Assembly (NCBI GenBank): GCA_026003175.1
Contig: BPGT01000007.1
Location: 56,057-120,056, forward strand
Origin: Armatimonadota bacterium
GTDB taxonomy: Bacteria; Armatimonadota; HRBIN16
Length of the DNA stretch: 64,000 nucleotides
Direction: 5' to 3'
Shown here one piece after another: positions 54,646 through 63,920 of this stretch. The notes beneath the pieces are model-generated. The model saw nothing but the letters and a program-made list of their open reading frames with translations. It ran no database searches and was not told where the DNA came from. Position numbers and translations under genes: made by a program. How positions within the stretch are numbered: the first letter of the stretch is position 1; the number at the start of each line of letters is the position of its first letter.

Positions 54646-57600
54646 TTCGTTCCGAATCTCCTTCCTCCATGCGCTCCCATGCCTCCAGCACCAGGCGCCG
54701 CGTACGGTACTCTCCGTAATCCTGCAACTCTCGCTCTTTCAAAACGCGGAAGGTCTCGCCCGGAAAGTCGCTTTGGGAGCAACGCTCGGCGTAAGCGTGC
54801 GCGTCCAGCGGGTCGGTGACCTCCTCCCACGGGTCCAGGATGTCCGCCAACTCCTTCTCCGTCAGGTCGGCGGGGTCCAGGATGTAGCGTAACTGCTTGC
54901 GCGTCAAGCCATACAGGCGGGCGTACAGCGCGTCCAGCTCTGCCTGAATCTGCGCACGACGGCTCTCATCCCACCGGAAGGGCGCCAACCCGTCAGCCTC
55001 TATGCCCAGCAGAGGTAGCCACTCCGGCGGAGCAGGGTGCACACCGCCCGTCGCGGCGCGGTTGTCTTCCCATTGCGCCTGAATGGCGCAGCGCATATCC
55101 TCATCCGACTCGCGCCACACGTCATCCAGGAACGGCTTCACATCCCACGCCGTATACACCAGCTCTAACACGCGCGGCACAAGGAACAACAGCTGCTCCC
55201 GCGTGTAGGTGGAGGGGGGGAGAACAGGGAGCTGCATTACAAAGAAGAAATTCATGTGTAGCCCCCCAATCTTCTGCCGCGCGACATAGTCGAATACCAG
55301 TGCAGCCAGATTCCCAATCAGACAAGGAGTATGGACGGCTTCCCGTCTTCCGAGCAAGACAACCGGCAAGCTGTTCCCCACCCCCACTCGCGGTAGCAGG
55401 CTGAAGATGGCGGTGCGCTCGTTCGTGGCGTTGGTCACATCCCGGAACCCGATCAACCATCCTCGCATCCATTCTGCCAGGCGCGCCTCCACCTCGCCAA
55501 TCGGCACCCAGTACCAGGGCTGCACGATGTAGCTGGGATCGGCGTGCTGGGCATCACTGGGGGTGAGCAGGCGCGTGCTGGAACGGTCGCTCGTGTGCTC
55601 GCAGGTGCCAAAGCGATGGTCGTAGTACCATATCATTTTTGCCTCGTATAGGGGGAGATAACGCACCCCGCCCTTTACAAACAGGTTACCCACCAGCTGG
55701 TACCCCTGCGCTTCGAGCTCATAGCGGGTGCGGAACAGCGCGGAGTCGTTGGACATGTGGAACATCGCTAAGAAACTCACACGCCAAGGGTTCTCACCGG
55801 TGCGTTCGTTCACCAGCACAGGCACGTGCTCATAGATAGCACGGGTGAGCTGCACGTCTTGCCGCGTGCGGAACAGGGGCAGGGTGCGCGTGTTGGGATT
55901 GAGGCGGACGATATCTTCACGCGACAGGCTGAACACCCGTCGCGGGTCGTGTAGATGTTCGGGACGAGTGGCAAAGAAGGTAAAGCGCGGGGACGCCAGT
56001 TCGTTCGCCCCCCCGCCTTGTAACGTCAGCAAGCAAAATCTGTAGCTGCGGTGGATGCTGGGGAATATTGCCTCACGGTTCTCAAAGTCATACAGGCTGA
56101 CCAGCCTGTCGGTGTCCACCAGATGGGCGAAGTACAGCTTGTTGGTGTCGTCGGTAGCGATGCCGGTAGGCACGATGATGCCGGCGCGACCGCGCGGTGC
56201 AAGCAGACGGAGCATGCGCTCGGCGAACACTGAGTAGGTATTGATGTCCCCTCGTCCGGTCAGCGGATACTCGCCGCTGTCGCGCAGGAAGCGGCTGATG
56301 CTTTCAGCGGTGTGCAGGGCGCGGCGGTATTCGTGCCACAGGCTAGGGTTCTGCTCCTTCAACCTCTCAATCATGCGCTTGCGCTCGGCGGCTTTGGGCG
56401 CACGGGCAATCTGCGCATCACGCGAGGCAAAGAACTCTTGCTCTTGCAGTTTTATCCGCTCCCAAGGCGGATTGCCCAGCACCACATCGAACCCACCCTG
56501 TGCAAACACTTCGGGGAACTCCAGCTGCCAGTGGAAGGCGTGTATCTCATGTGCTATCGCCTGCGCCTGCGCCAGCAATTGGGGAGGTAGAGGTTCGTCG
56601 CGCAGACGCCGCCACACGGTAGCTGTGGTGATGAATCCGCCGTCCAAACCGCCTTGCCCCGAGCGCCGCTGGAAGGACTGGAAGAACGCCGCCGTCCACA
56701 GGTCGCAAGCCTCTTTCTGGCGTCGCCAGTGAGGGGCTTCGTGGATGGCATGGTACAGCTGGCTCTTGCGCTGGATGTTGTCGAGGTTATCATCAGGGAT
56801 AGATTCCATCTGCCGCACCTGTTCGGTGAGTTGCTGCAGGGCTTGGGGTGGTTCCGCGTGGAACAGTTCCAGTTGTCCCTCGCGTTGTTGACGATTGCGC
56901 TTTTTGAGCGCGCTCGCCACCGCTTTCTCATCATGGGAGAGGGCGACAAAGGCACCGTCAGGGATGCCCTGCTCGATCGCTTCGAGGTGCAGCACCCCCA
57001 GCAGGGAATCGCCGCAGCGGATGTGGTGGTCCAGGAAGGTGAGAGGCATTCCCTCAGCGTGCGACTCGAGCCAGAGCGCCACGCGGCACAACTCCACCGC
57101 GAGTGGGTTCTTATCCACGCCATAGATGCAGTGTGACACCACGTCGCGGATGGCACGGCGCAGCTGGTCTGGAGGAGGCTCCTCGTCGCCGGTGCGCACG
57201 CGAGCGAGTTCCTTGCCGAGCCTCCGCGCCGCTGCCAGCAAGAAGTGCCCGGAGCCGCATGCGGGGTCCACCACTTTGATGGAGAGGATTGCTTCCTCCA
57301 GCTCGTTCGTGGTGCGCGTTGCGGCGTGGTCGGGCGGACTCAAGTCCGCACTACCAGCGGCGGGGGAGTTGATGGTGCGTTCAGGCGGACTCAAGTCCGC
57401 ACTACCAGCGGTGGGGAAGTTGGTGGTGCGTTCAGGCGGACTCAAGTCCGCACTACCAGCGGCGGGGGAGTTGGTGGTGCGTTCAGGCGGACTCAAGTCC
57501 GCACTACCAGCGGCGGGGGAGTTGATGGTGCGTTCAGGCGGACTCAAGTCCGCACTACGAGCGGCGGTGGGGTTGGTAGTGCGCACTTCAGTGCGCTTGC

Positions 57601-58975
57601 GTGCAGCTTGGAGCCTTTCCTCAATCACAGGCTCCAGGGCAGACTTCACCAGCTCCGCCACCAGTTCGGGTGGAGTATAATACGAGCCTGTAGTCTTCCG
57701 CTCCGAGCCGGGGACGAGCTCAAACTGCCTGTTCTCGCTGTCTATCCTCGGATGGAAATCCAGCAGGCTCTCATAGACAGAACCCAGTTCCTCCGTGTCC
57801 AGTGCAGCATAGTTCACGCGACGCGGTGGGGCGGAGGGGCTCTCGTAATAGTACACCAGATGCTTCAACGCGCTCAACAGGTCGCGGTTAGAGACGCGGG
57901 CGCTGTCGATGGTTAGTTCGCTGAACAGTTCACCGTTGAGTGGAGGCACGCCCAGTATCCGCGCCAACCGCTCCTGACGCAACACATGCCACAGCACCTG
58001 CAGGGAGTACCACAGGTCCTCGTGCTCCGTATAGGCGCTGAGATTATCTACCATACGGCGGAGCCGGCTGATGCTATAGTGCTGCAGATAGATGGAATTA
58101 CTGCCCATCAAGCCGCGCTCCTCCGACACCAGCAGGAACAACAGACGATACACGAGGCGCAGCAGTTGCTGATATAAATCTTGCGCCTGAAGGTTCAGGT
58201 TGTTACGCTTCAGCAGTCCCGTGCCCAATATCTTTAAGCACGCCTCCACCCCTTCGCGCAGGCGATCACGCACCCGCCCGCCCTGTTGCAAAGAGTGCTG
58301 GTAGTACTGTTCCAGCAGGCACTGGGGCGCGTCCGATACGCCCTGTGGCAGACGCGAGCGGTGTAGCAGACGATAGAGCAGTACAAACTCCTCAAATCGC
58401 TTCTCCTCCATCACCTGTCGGAGATCGAACGATACGTATGCCTGCTTGCGCACGTAGGTGCTATCGCGCAGCACGCGCAACTCCTCGCCGTTGGTCACGA
58501 TACCCCACAGGTGTTCCGAACGGTTGAGGAACTCTTGCAAGAGTGAGTGCGGCGCCATACGCTGACTGTCGCGCCTGTCCAGTTTCTGACGGAAGCTAAC
58601 GATATGCACGGGAGGCGCGTCCTCGTTCTCACCAGCGCGGTGCGATAGATGGAAGGAGCGTCCGTCTATCTGATATGCCGAGTGGTTATACTGCAGGTCA
58701 TAGCCCAGCAGCCTCAGTAGTTGTAGCACCCAGGCACTGCGTGTTAGCGAGGTGCCTGGGTCGGATTCGGGCAGGCGTTCCCGCTGAAGCAGGAATAATC
58801 TCCAGTATTCCTGCGCGTCAGCAAATATCGCTGCGACCTCGCCCATCAAGCTCTGCCGTCCGCTCAGCCCAAAATCGGCTGGTTTTTGCCCGGGCAGTTC
58901 GCCGCTCAGCAGCAGGTCGGGTAAATCAGCAGAGAACAGTCCGCCCTCAATGCGCAACGCAGGATAGGCTTTCAT
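54638..58975 (-). CDS. Eco57I-type adenine methyltransferase, DrmMI-like
   Basis: A 1445-aa protein with an N-terminal region of unknown fold (about 1-450), a methyltransferase core with SAM motif VVDPACGSGHF (Asp570) and catalytic NPPW (Asn835-Trp838), and a C-terminal specificity-like region. It probably methylates adenine in DNA to mark self. It overlaps the DrmD-like gene by four bases (ATGA), the order found in class 1 DISARM (drmD-drmMI). A 17-residue repeat (PAAGSADLSPPERTTNS type) made of REP hairpins is inserted at about residues 465-545. Other N6-methylase groups such as BREX PglX are possible but fit less well. Confidence 0.75.
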   Translation of the reverse strand: MKAYPALRIEGGLFSADLPDLLLSGELPGQKPADFGLSGRQSLMGEVAAIFADAQEYWRLFLLQRERLPESDPGTSLTRSAWVLQLLRLLGYDLQYNHSAYQIDGRSFHLSHRAGENEDAPPVHIVSFRQKLDRRDSQRMAPHSLLQEFLNRSEHLWGIVTNGEELRVLRDSTYVRKQAYVSFDLRQVMEEKRFEEFVLLYRLLHRSRLPQGVSDAPQCLLEQYYQHSLQQGGRVRDRLREGVEACLKILGTGLLKRNNLNLQAQDLYQQLLRLVYRLLFLLVSEERGLMGSNSIYLQHYSISRLRRMVDNLSAYTEHEDLWYSLQVLWHVLRQERLARILGVPPLNGELFSELTIDSARVSNRDLLSALKHLVYYYESPSAPPRRVNYAALDTEELGSVYESLLDFHPRIDSENRQFELVPGSERKTTGSYYTPPELVAELVKSALEPVIEERLQAARKRTEVRTTNPTAARSADLSPPERTINSPAAGSADLSPPERTTNSPAAGSADLSPPERTTNFPTAGSADLSPPERTINSPAAGSADLSPPDHAATRTTNELEEAILSIKVVDPACGSGHFLLAAARRLGKELARVRTGDEEPPPDQLRRAIRDVVSHCIYGVDKNPLAVELCRVALWLESHAEGMPLTFLDHHIRCGDSLLGVLHLEAIEQGIPDGAFVALSHDEKAVASALKKRNRQQREGQLELFHAEPPQALQQLTEQVRQMESIPDDNLDNIQRKSQLYHAIHEAPHWRRQKEACDLWTAAFFQSFQRRSGQGGLDGGFITTATVWRRLRDEPLPPQLLAQAQAIAHEIHAFHWQLEFPEVFAQGGFDVVLGNPPWERIKLQEQEFFASRDAQIARAPKAAERKRMIERLKEQNPSLWHEYRRALHTAESISRFLRDSGEYPLTGRGDINTYSVFAERMLRLLAPRGRAGIIVPTGIATDDTNKLYFAHLVDTDRLVSLYDFENREAIFPSIHRSYRFCLLTLQGGGANELASPRFTFFATRPEHLHDPRRVFSLSREDIVRLNPNTRTLPLFRTRQDVQLTRAIYEHVPVLVNERTGENPWRVSFLAMFHMSNDSALFRTRYELEAQGYQLVGNLFVKGGVRYLPLYEAKMIWYYDHRFGTCEHTSDRSSTRLLTPSDAQHADPSYIVQPWYWVPIGEVEARLAEWMRGWLIGFRDVTNATNERTAIFSLLPRVGVGNSLPVVLLGRREAVHTPCLIGNLAALVFDYVARQKIGGLHMNFFFVMQLPVLPPSTYTREQLLFLVPRVLELVYTAWDVKPFLDDVWRESDEDMRCAIQAQWEDNRAATGGVHPAPPEWLPLLGIEADGLAPFRWDESRRAQIQAELDALYARLYGLTRKQLRYILDPADLTEKELADILDPWEEVTDPLDAHAYAERCSQSDFPGETFRVLKERELQDYGEYRTRRLVLEAWERMEEGDSERSW
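57336..57600. repeat. REP hairpins in frame within the methyltransferase gene
   Basis: Five units with stem GCGGAC-TTGA-GTCCGC repeat at a 51-bp period (17 codons), plus one GCGCAC-type unit at about 57572-57600. Each has the GTAGT tag on the minus strand. The period is a multiple of three, so the reading frame is kept. Confidence 0.8.
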
Positions 58976-61900
58976 GGGTTCACCACCGGTTGCAGCACGA
59001 GTATTGCCAGAAGGTCTGGAGGTAACTGCTCTCGCACTTTCAGGTCGCGCACACGCAGGGCGACCACCTGACGGATGCGCTTATGGCTGTCTTCCAGTTC
59101 CCTCGCCCGCTGACGGATGAGCGCGAGGAGTTGCTCTGTCCCCGCGCCTCCATCGCTGGGCGCACTGAAGTGCGCACTACGAGCGTCGCCCTCGTTAGTA
59201 GTGCTGGCTTCAGCCTGCGGATGTACGCCGAAGTACGCACGATGAGCGTCGCCCTCGTTAGCAGTGCTGGCTTCAGCCTGCGGATGTACGCCGAAGTGCG
59301 CACGATGAGCATCGCCCTCGTTAGTAATGCTGGCTTCAGCCTGCTCAATAGATTCGTGGAACCATTTGCGCCACGGCGCCAGCGCTTGCTCCACCAACTC
59401 CCGCTTCTCCGTAAGGCTCATGTTCTCATCGGGGCGGGCTAACAGCAGTTCTAGCGCGCGTTCACGCTCTAGCCACCGCCCGGCGGGGTTTAGCCCCTCG
59501 TAGCCAGTAACGATTACCTCTTCTGCCAGCAAGTCGTTACCTGTTGGCATCTGCACCAGGTACCTTACGCGCAGCAGCAAGAGCACCGTCAGTCTCTGGA
59601 CGCTGTGCGTGCGTATTGCCCCGCAGCGTGATGCCACACGCTCACCCAAGCCGTCTGACCGTTCGAGCGCATCCTCCATCAACCAACGCGCCAACCCCAC
59701 CACAAAACGATGGTTGCGCCCGACGTATTCAGCCCCCTCCGGCGTTGGGGATACAAAGGCGATGCGCCATGTTCTACTCCGCTGGGCAGAAGGCATCGTC
59801 TCCCGCACGACAACAGGGATGTCAGACGCACTACCGGGCGCAGGCACGATCAACTCGTAGACCCCTCGCTGTTGAGGGTGCTCGCGGTAAGAGATGCCCA
59901 AACGCTGACAGGCGTTCAGCACAAACTCACGCACCGCCTGTGCGTCGCCCAACACGTTATCGCAGGCTTCCAGCTCCCGTTGCACTTCCTGAGGTTTGAT
60001 GGCACGCTGGGCAAAACGGGTACGATTGATCCGTTCCCGCTCTGCGTTGCTGTCCCACTGCTGGTGTAGATTAGTCACAGCCGGTTCTGCCAGATCGATG
60101 TCCAGCATCAACTGCCTACCAGTAGCAGAGCGGGCTTTGAGGAACAATGCCTTTAACACCGCCTCTAACACGCTCTCGCTATCACCCGGCACGGGCACAT
60201 AGGTACCCAGCGTCTGGTGTATCTTTCTCGCCTTGTCCAGTAGCACTCGGATAACCACTCCGTCTATTGGGTTGTCCGGTGACCAGTAGCGTATCGCTCT
60301 CACGGTGGGCGCGGTCTGCCCAAAGCGGTCTACTCGTCCTTCGCGCTGCTCCAGCCGGTTCGGGTTCCAGGGCAGGTCGTAGTGCACTACTGCCGTGAAC
60401 TTGTCTTGCAGGTTGATACCCTCGCTCAGACAGTCCGTAGCTACCAGCACGCGCGGATGTGTGGCATCTATCTCCTCAATCTGTATCCGTCTTTCGTCAT
60501 CGCTTAGCCGACCAGTAATCACCGTCACCTGTATCTGCTCACCGAGCTGGCTGCGCATCTGTGCTCCCAGATATTCTGCTGTAGCCACATATCGGCACCA
60601 CACAATCGGGTGATAACCCTCCTGCAGCAGCTGCTTCACGACCTCGATGCATCCTGAGGCTTTGGTGTCTTGTCCACTCTGCCAGATGGCATGCGCCTGT
60701 TGCTCCAATTCGCGCAATCGCTTGATTTCATCCTCAACCAGCGTGCTCTCGGTGGCTTCGATGGGAGGCAAAGGAGTCTCGTCCTCCACCTGTTCCTCCA
60801 CCACGTCTTGCACAAAGGGCGCGAACACATCCGACTCCTCGCCATGCGCCACTTCATCGTCTCGCAGTTGCTGCCGCCTGCGTTGTAATGCCTCCACTGC
60901 CGCTGCAGGGCTGGACATGACACATCTGAGCAATGCCAACGCACCCCAGTAGCGCACACGCTGCTTGCGAGACTCCAGAAGTTCGCCTGTCTGCACAATC
61001 TCCCGACAGAATGCATACGTCTGCTCGAACAGCCGACGATAGGGCTCGGAAAGGCGATACTCCACATCTTGCGACAGTCGTTCTGGGAACTGGCTCCGTC
61101 CTCCTTCCCACACTTGCTGGATGTCCCTGCGGGTGCGCTGGATAAAGTGCTGTGCGAGCTGTTGACGCTGCGCCTCGCTCAGGGCGCGCATGTCCCAATC
61201 GCGGAAATCAGCACGCAGCAATCCCAAGATGGAACGGAACGCTGATTCGATACCGCTGTGCGGCGTCGCTGTCAGCAGGATGATGTGACGATTCTCGTCT
61301 CGTGCTACCTCTCGCAGTAGCTGATGCCTTTGTTGCTGACTGCGATTGGTTTCAAAGGCTTCTGCGGCACCATGCACCTCGTCTACAATCACCAGCTCGG
61401 GGCAATATTGTAGGAACAGGTGCTTGTTGCGCTCGCTTTTGATGAAGTCGATACTGGCAACCTGAACCGGGAAGTACTCATACACCGTATGCGAGGGAGA
61501 CGGTATCGCCCGCTCCAGCTGCGCAATCGTGCCAGAACGGATGACTACCGCCTCCATATTGAACTTCTCCTGGAGTTCTCTTTGCCACTGTTCGCACAGA
61601 TAAGGCGGACATAGCACGCACATCCGGCGAATCTCTCCGCGCTCCATCAGCTCCTTGGCTATCAGTAACGCCTCTGCGGTCTTGCCGGTGCCTACATCAT
61701 CGGCAATCAGCAGACGTACAGGGTGCAGCTTCAGCGCCATCAACAGAGGTACGAACTGGTAGTTGCGTGGACGGATAGAGATGCGCCCCAGTGAACGCAA
61801 GGGAGCCGCACCATCGCGCAACGTAAGGCGTGCAGCTTGCCAGAACAGATGTACGGCAGCTGCGTCCTGCACGTCCGCTGGATCAGGCGGCGGGAACGCG

Positions 61901-62079
61901 GAGGGAGTAATCCGTTCTTGGGGTAGTTCGTAGCCGATGAGATTTGTCAGTTCACGATGAACCGCTACGACCTCCTCCGTTGCCCCCGTCAGCGGGCGGA
62001 GCAGGATAAGCGTTTCATCGGTATTGGGCAGTAGCACCCAATCCCTACCTCGCAAACGAACGATAGTGCCGGGTGTCAT
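58972..62079 (-). CDS. SNF2-family helicase, DrmD-like
   Basis: A 1035-aa SWI2/SNF2-type helicase, related to DrmD of class 1 DISARM. Seen: Walker A DDVGTGKT (Lys133), box II VDEVH (Asp233-His236), LLTATPHSG (motif III), and the motif V/VI region DLPWNPNRLEQREGRVDRFGQ. It likely moves along DNA to block incoming phage DNA. Its stop overlaps the methyltransferase start. A 21-residue imperfect tandem repeat (EASTTNEGDAHRAYFGVHPQ type) at about residues 915-975 comes from inserted REPs. I do not see separate drmA, drmB and drmC genes next to it. Confidence 0.75.
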   Translation of the reverse strand: MTPGTIVRLRGRDWVLLPNTDETLILLRPLTGATEEVVAVHRELTNLIGYELPQERITPSAFPPPDPADVQDAAAVHLFWQAARLTLRDGAAPLRSLGRISIRPRNYQFVPLLMALKLHPVRLLIADDVGTGKTAEALLIAKELMERGEIRRMCVLCPPYLCEQWQRELQEKFNMEAVVIRSGTIAQLERAIPSPSHTVYEYFPVQVASIDFIKSERNKHLFLQYCPELVIVDEVHGAAEAFETNRSQQQRHQLLREVARDENRHIILLTATPHSGIESAFRSILGLLRADFRDWDMRALSEAQRQQLAQHFIQRTRRDIQQVWEGGRSQFPERLSQDVEYRLSEPYRRLFEQTYAFCREIVQTGELLESRKQRVRYWGALALLRCVMSSPAAAVEALQRRRQQLRDDEVAHGEESDVFAPFVQDVVEEQVEDETPLPPIEATESTLVEDEIKRLRELEQQAHAIWQSGQDTKASGCIEVVKQLLQEGYHPIVWCRYVATAEYLGAQMRSQLGEQIQVTVITGRLSDDERRIQIEEIDATHPRVLVATDCLSEGINLQDKFTAVVHYDLPWNPNRLEQREGRVDRFGQTAPTVRAIRYWSPDNPIDGVVIRVLLDKARKIHQTLGTYVPVPGDSESVLEAVLKALFLKARSATGRQLMLDIDLAEPAVTNLHQQWDSNAERERINRTRFAQRAIKPQEVQRELEACDNVLGDAQAVREFVLNACQRLGISYREHPQQRGVYELIVPAPGSASDIPVVVRETMPSAQRSRTWRIAFVSPTPEGAEYVGRNHRFVVGLARWLMEDALERSDGLGERVASRCGAIRTHSVQRLTVLLLLRVRYLVQMPTGNDLLAEEVIVTGYEGLNPAGRWLERERALELLLARPDENMSLTEKRELVEQALAPWRKWFHESIEQAEASITNEGDAHRAHFGVHPQAEASTANEGDAHRAYFGVHPQAEASTTNEGDARSAHFSAPSDGGAGTEQLLALIRQRARELEDSHKRIRQVVALRVRDLKVREQLPPDLLAILVLQPVVNP
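59158..59345. repeat. REP-derived tandem repeats within the DrmD-like gene
   Basis: Three imperfect copies of a 63-bp unit carry the hairpins GCGCAC-type and GCTGGC-TTCA-GCCTGC-type with GTAGTGC tags. The 63-bp period keeps the frame. Confidence 0.75.
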
Positions 62080-62686
62080 CTGGGTACCGTTGCCGGATGA
62101 AGAATCGGATAATTTTATGTTCTGACTACACGGCAGGATTCCTGCCCTCCGATTAGACTGGGTAACGTTTGTGCCTACCGGGTACGCATGCAGTTTGAGT
62201 TAGCACGTACACGTCTTGGTGCTGGTACGACATCGCCTGTTTCGCCCCTTGACGAACACTAGGCAAGCGCATACCGGTTCTCTGAGGACAACCTTGAGGT
62301 CTACCGACAGAAGCCTGAGCGGGCAAGGGTAGCAATGCACTGCATGTCAGAGGTAGTCCACAGGGCGACAACCGCCTCATCGAACATTCGCAACCCGAAG
62401 CACCTCTAAAGGTGAGTGTGGGTTGGCAGTTCACTTCGCGGGATGCGCGTGAGAAGATGGCTCGCTCGTGTCCCAAAATCAAAAGTGGATGAACCGCTAA
62501 GTGCGCGACCTGCCTGAACGTTCTCGGGAGACGCTACGTCTGGGAGCGGGGGTTCAGGCTGCCCTGCAGGACCCGCGCTGGCGGGCACAACAGACGCTCC
62601 ACGCCTTCGAGCCGCCGTCGTGTCCTGCACTTACCTGATGCCTCCTGCCCTGTAAAACAGAGAACACTTACCTAGTACCTCAATTC
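62080..62686. other. Region without a confident gene
   Basis: Between the DrmD-like gene and the small ORF there is no long convincing gene. A few short plus-strand frames look weakly coding, for example GTG 62501 to TGA 62638 (45 aa, containing LPERSRETLRLGAGVQAAL), but no ribosome site supports them. An excisionase, if encoded at this end, could lie here. Confidence 0.4.
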
Positions 62687-62716
62687 GTGCACCTCCAGTT
62701 AGCCATTACCGTCAAG

Positions 62717-62803
62717 ATGGTGTTATCCTTCATCGGCGGCTGGTTACTCGGCTTCGTTGCCGGATGGTTGTATGCGATGTCCAGTGAAGGGAGTGTAGAG
62801 TAA
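62717..62803 (+). CDS. Possible 28-aa single-span membrane peptide
   Basis: ATG 62717 gives a 28-residue peptide, nearly all a membrane helix (VLSFIGGWLLGFVAGWLYAM) with an acidic end. A GTG start at 62687 would give 38 residues. The stop is six bases before a clear terminator hairpin, which supports a real transcript. No ribosome site is visible, and I do not recognise it. Confidence 0.35.
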   Translation: MVLSFIGGWLLGFVAGWLYAMSSEGSVE

Positions 62804-62809
62804 GTGTCT

Positions 62810-62831
62810 GGGGCTGGTGTAAACCAGCCCC
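62810..62831. terminator. Hairpin between small ORF and integrase
   Basis: GGGGCTGG, loop TGTAAA, CCAGCCCC. It is followed by ATATT and lies nine bases from the integrase stop on the other strand, so it may serve both. Confidence 0.65.
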
Positions 62832-62840
62832 ATATTCATC

Positions 62841-63797
62841 TCATAGCTCCGGGCGTCTCCTGATGAGCTTCAGCGGGTCTGTTTGTTCCAGCAGTCTTGC
62901 CAGATCTTCCCGTGCCAGTTTGACGTAGTGTTCCACGCTACGGATATCTGCGTGTCCGAGTTGTTGACGCACCGCTTCCGTGCTGGCGCCCATTGCCAGT
63001 CTCATGGTGGCGCTGGTCATTCGCAGTCGGTGACACCAGACGCGCACGCCGGAGCGTTGCGAGAGATGGCGCATCACCATCCTGAGCGCATTGCCCGTCA
63101 TCGGTTCGCCCCGTTGAGACCACCAGAGCGGGTCGTCATCGGTGAGGTAGCGCCCGGTCGCTTTGACGTATGCCCTTAGGTACTTGCGTATCTCGCGGAT
63201 GGTCTCTGCGGTCAGGTGCAGGATATGGGTACGGTCTCCCTTCTGGATGACGGTGAAGGAGCGTCGTTCCACATCGCCGACCGTCATCTGCAGGATCTCT
63301 GCCCTTCTGGCGCCGGTGGAGAGCAGAGTGGTGAGCAGTGCGCGGTCGCGTTGATGGATCCAGGTATCGCCCTGAGCAGCGGCGAACAGCTTCTGCACAT
63401 CCTCAACGGATAGGGGCTTGGGGTTCGGTTTGGGTTTGGGTATCCAGTCCCCACGTCGGAACGGTGGTTTAGAGATCACCTCCTCACTGACCAGCCAGTT
63501 CAGGAAGGCGCGTACGCACACTGCGATAGACCACGCAGTGGCACGGCTGTTGCAGCTCTGTTGCAGTTCATACTGCCATTCCCGGATATGTCGGGGTTGC
63601 AGTTGCTGGATGGTCTCCACGCCGTGCTGGTTGCACCAGTCCAGGAACCGCTTCAGGTTTGTGGCGTTCATCCTCACCGTCTTGGTTTTGCGCGTCGCCT
63701 GCAGATAGATGAGGTAATCCTTCATCAGCCATGCCAGACTGTCGGGGTTGACCACATCGCGACTAAACTCAAAGCGGTCACTTGCAGAGCCTCTCAT
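62841..63797 (-). CDS. int: Tyrosine recombinase (island integrase)
   Basis: A 318-aa phage-type integrase with a SAM-like N-terminal core-binding domain (about 20-105) and a catalytic domain. Seen: Arg in STGARRAEI (Arg164 or Arg165), HRLR (His256, Arg259), GHADIRSVEHY (His282, Tyr291). The residue after the Arg in HRLRM is Met, unlike the usual HxLRH/HxLRR. GAGGAGG is eight bases before the ATG. It lies 120 bp from the right attachment site and presumably integrates the island at tRNA-Pro. Confidence 0.88.
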   Translation of the reverse strand: MRGSASDRFEFSRDVVNPDSLAWLMKDYLIYLQATRKTKTVRMNATNLKRFLDWCNQHGVETIQQLQPRHIREWQYELQQSCNSRATAWSIAVCVRAFLNWLVSEEVISKPPFRRGDWIPKPKPNPKPLSVEDVQKLFAAAQGDTWIHQRDRALLTTLLSTGARRAEILQMTVGDVERRSFTVIQKGDRTHILHLTAETIREIRKYLRAYVKATGRYLTDDDPLWWSQRGEPMTGNALRMVMRHLSQRSGVRVWCHRLRMTSATMRLAMGASTEAVRQQLGHADIRSVEHYVKLAREDLARLLEQTDPLKLIRRRPEL

Positions 63798-63829
63798 CGT
63801 TCCATCCTCCTCTTAAAAGGTTTTGAGAT

Positions 63830-63844
63830 GGAACTGACCACCTG
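63830..63844 (-). promoter_or_regulatory. Inverted copy of the left-end CAGGTGGTCAGTTCC site
   Basis: GGAACTGACCACCTG, the exact reverse complement of 40746-40760. It is just upstream of the integrase gene, suggesting an arm site or an operator controlling int. Confidence 0.55.
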
Positions 63845-63920
63845 AACGACAGGATTTTGTGGTATAATATCAGCAGGTGGGATAACGCGCCCGGTCGTCG
63901 TATGGCGTGGTTCCGTGCCC

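Noticed and set aside
62153-62482. Minus-strand frame of about 109 residues right of the DrmD-like gene
   Set aside because: Low-complexity composition, no ribosome site and no similarity I can recognise.
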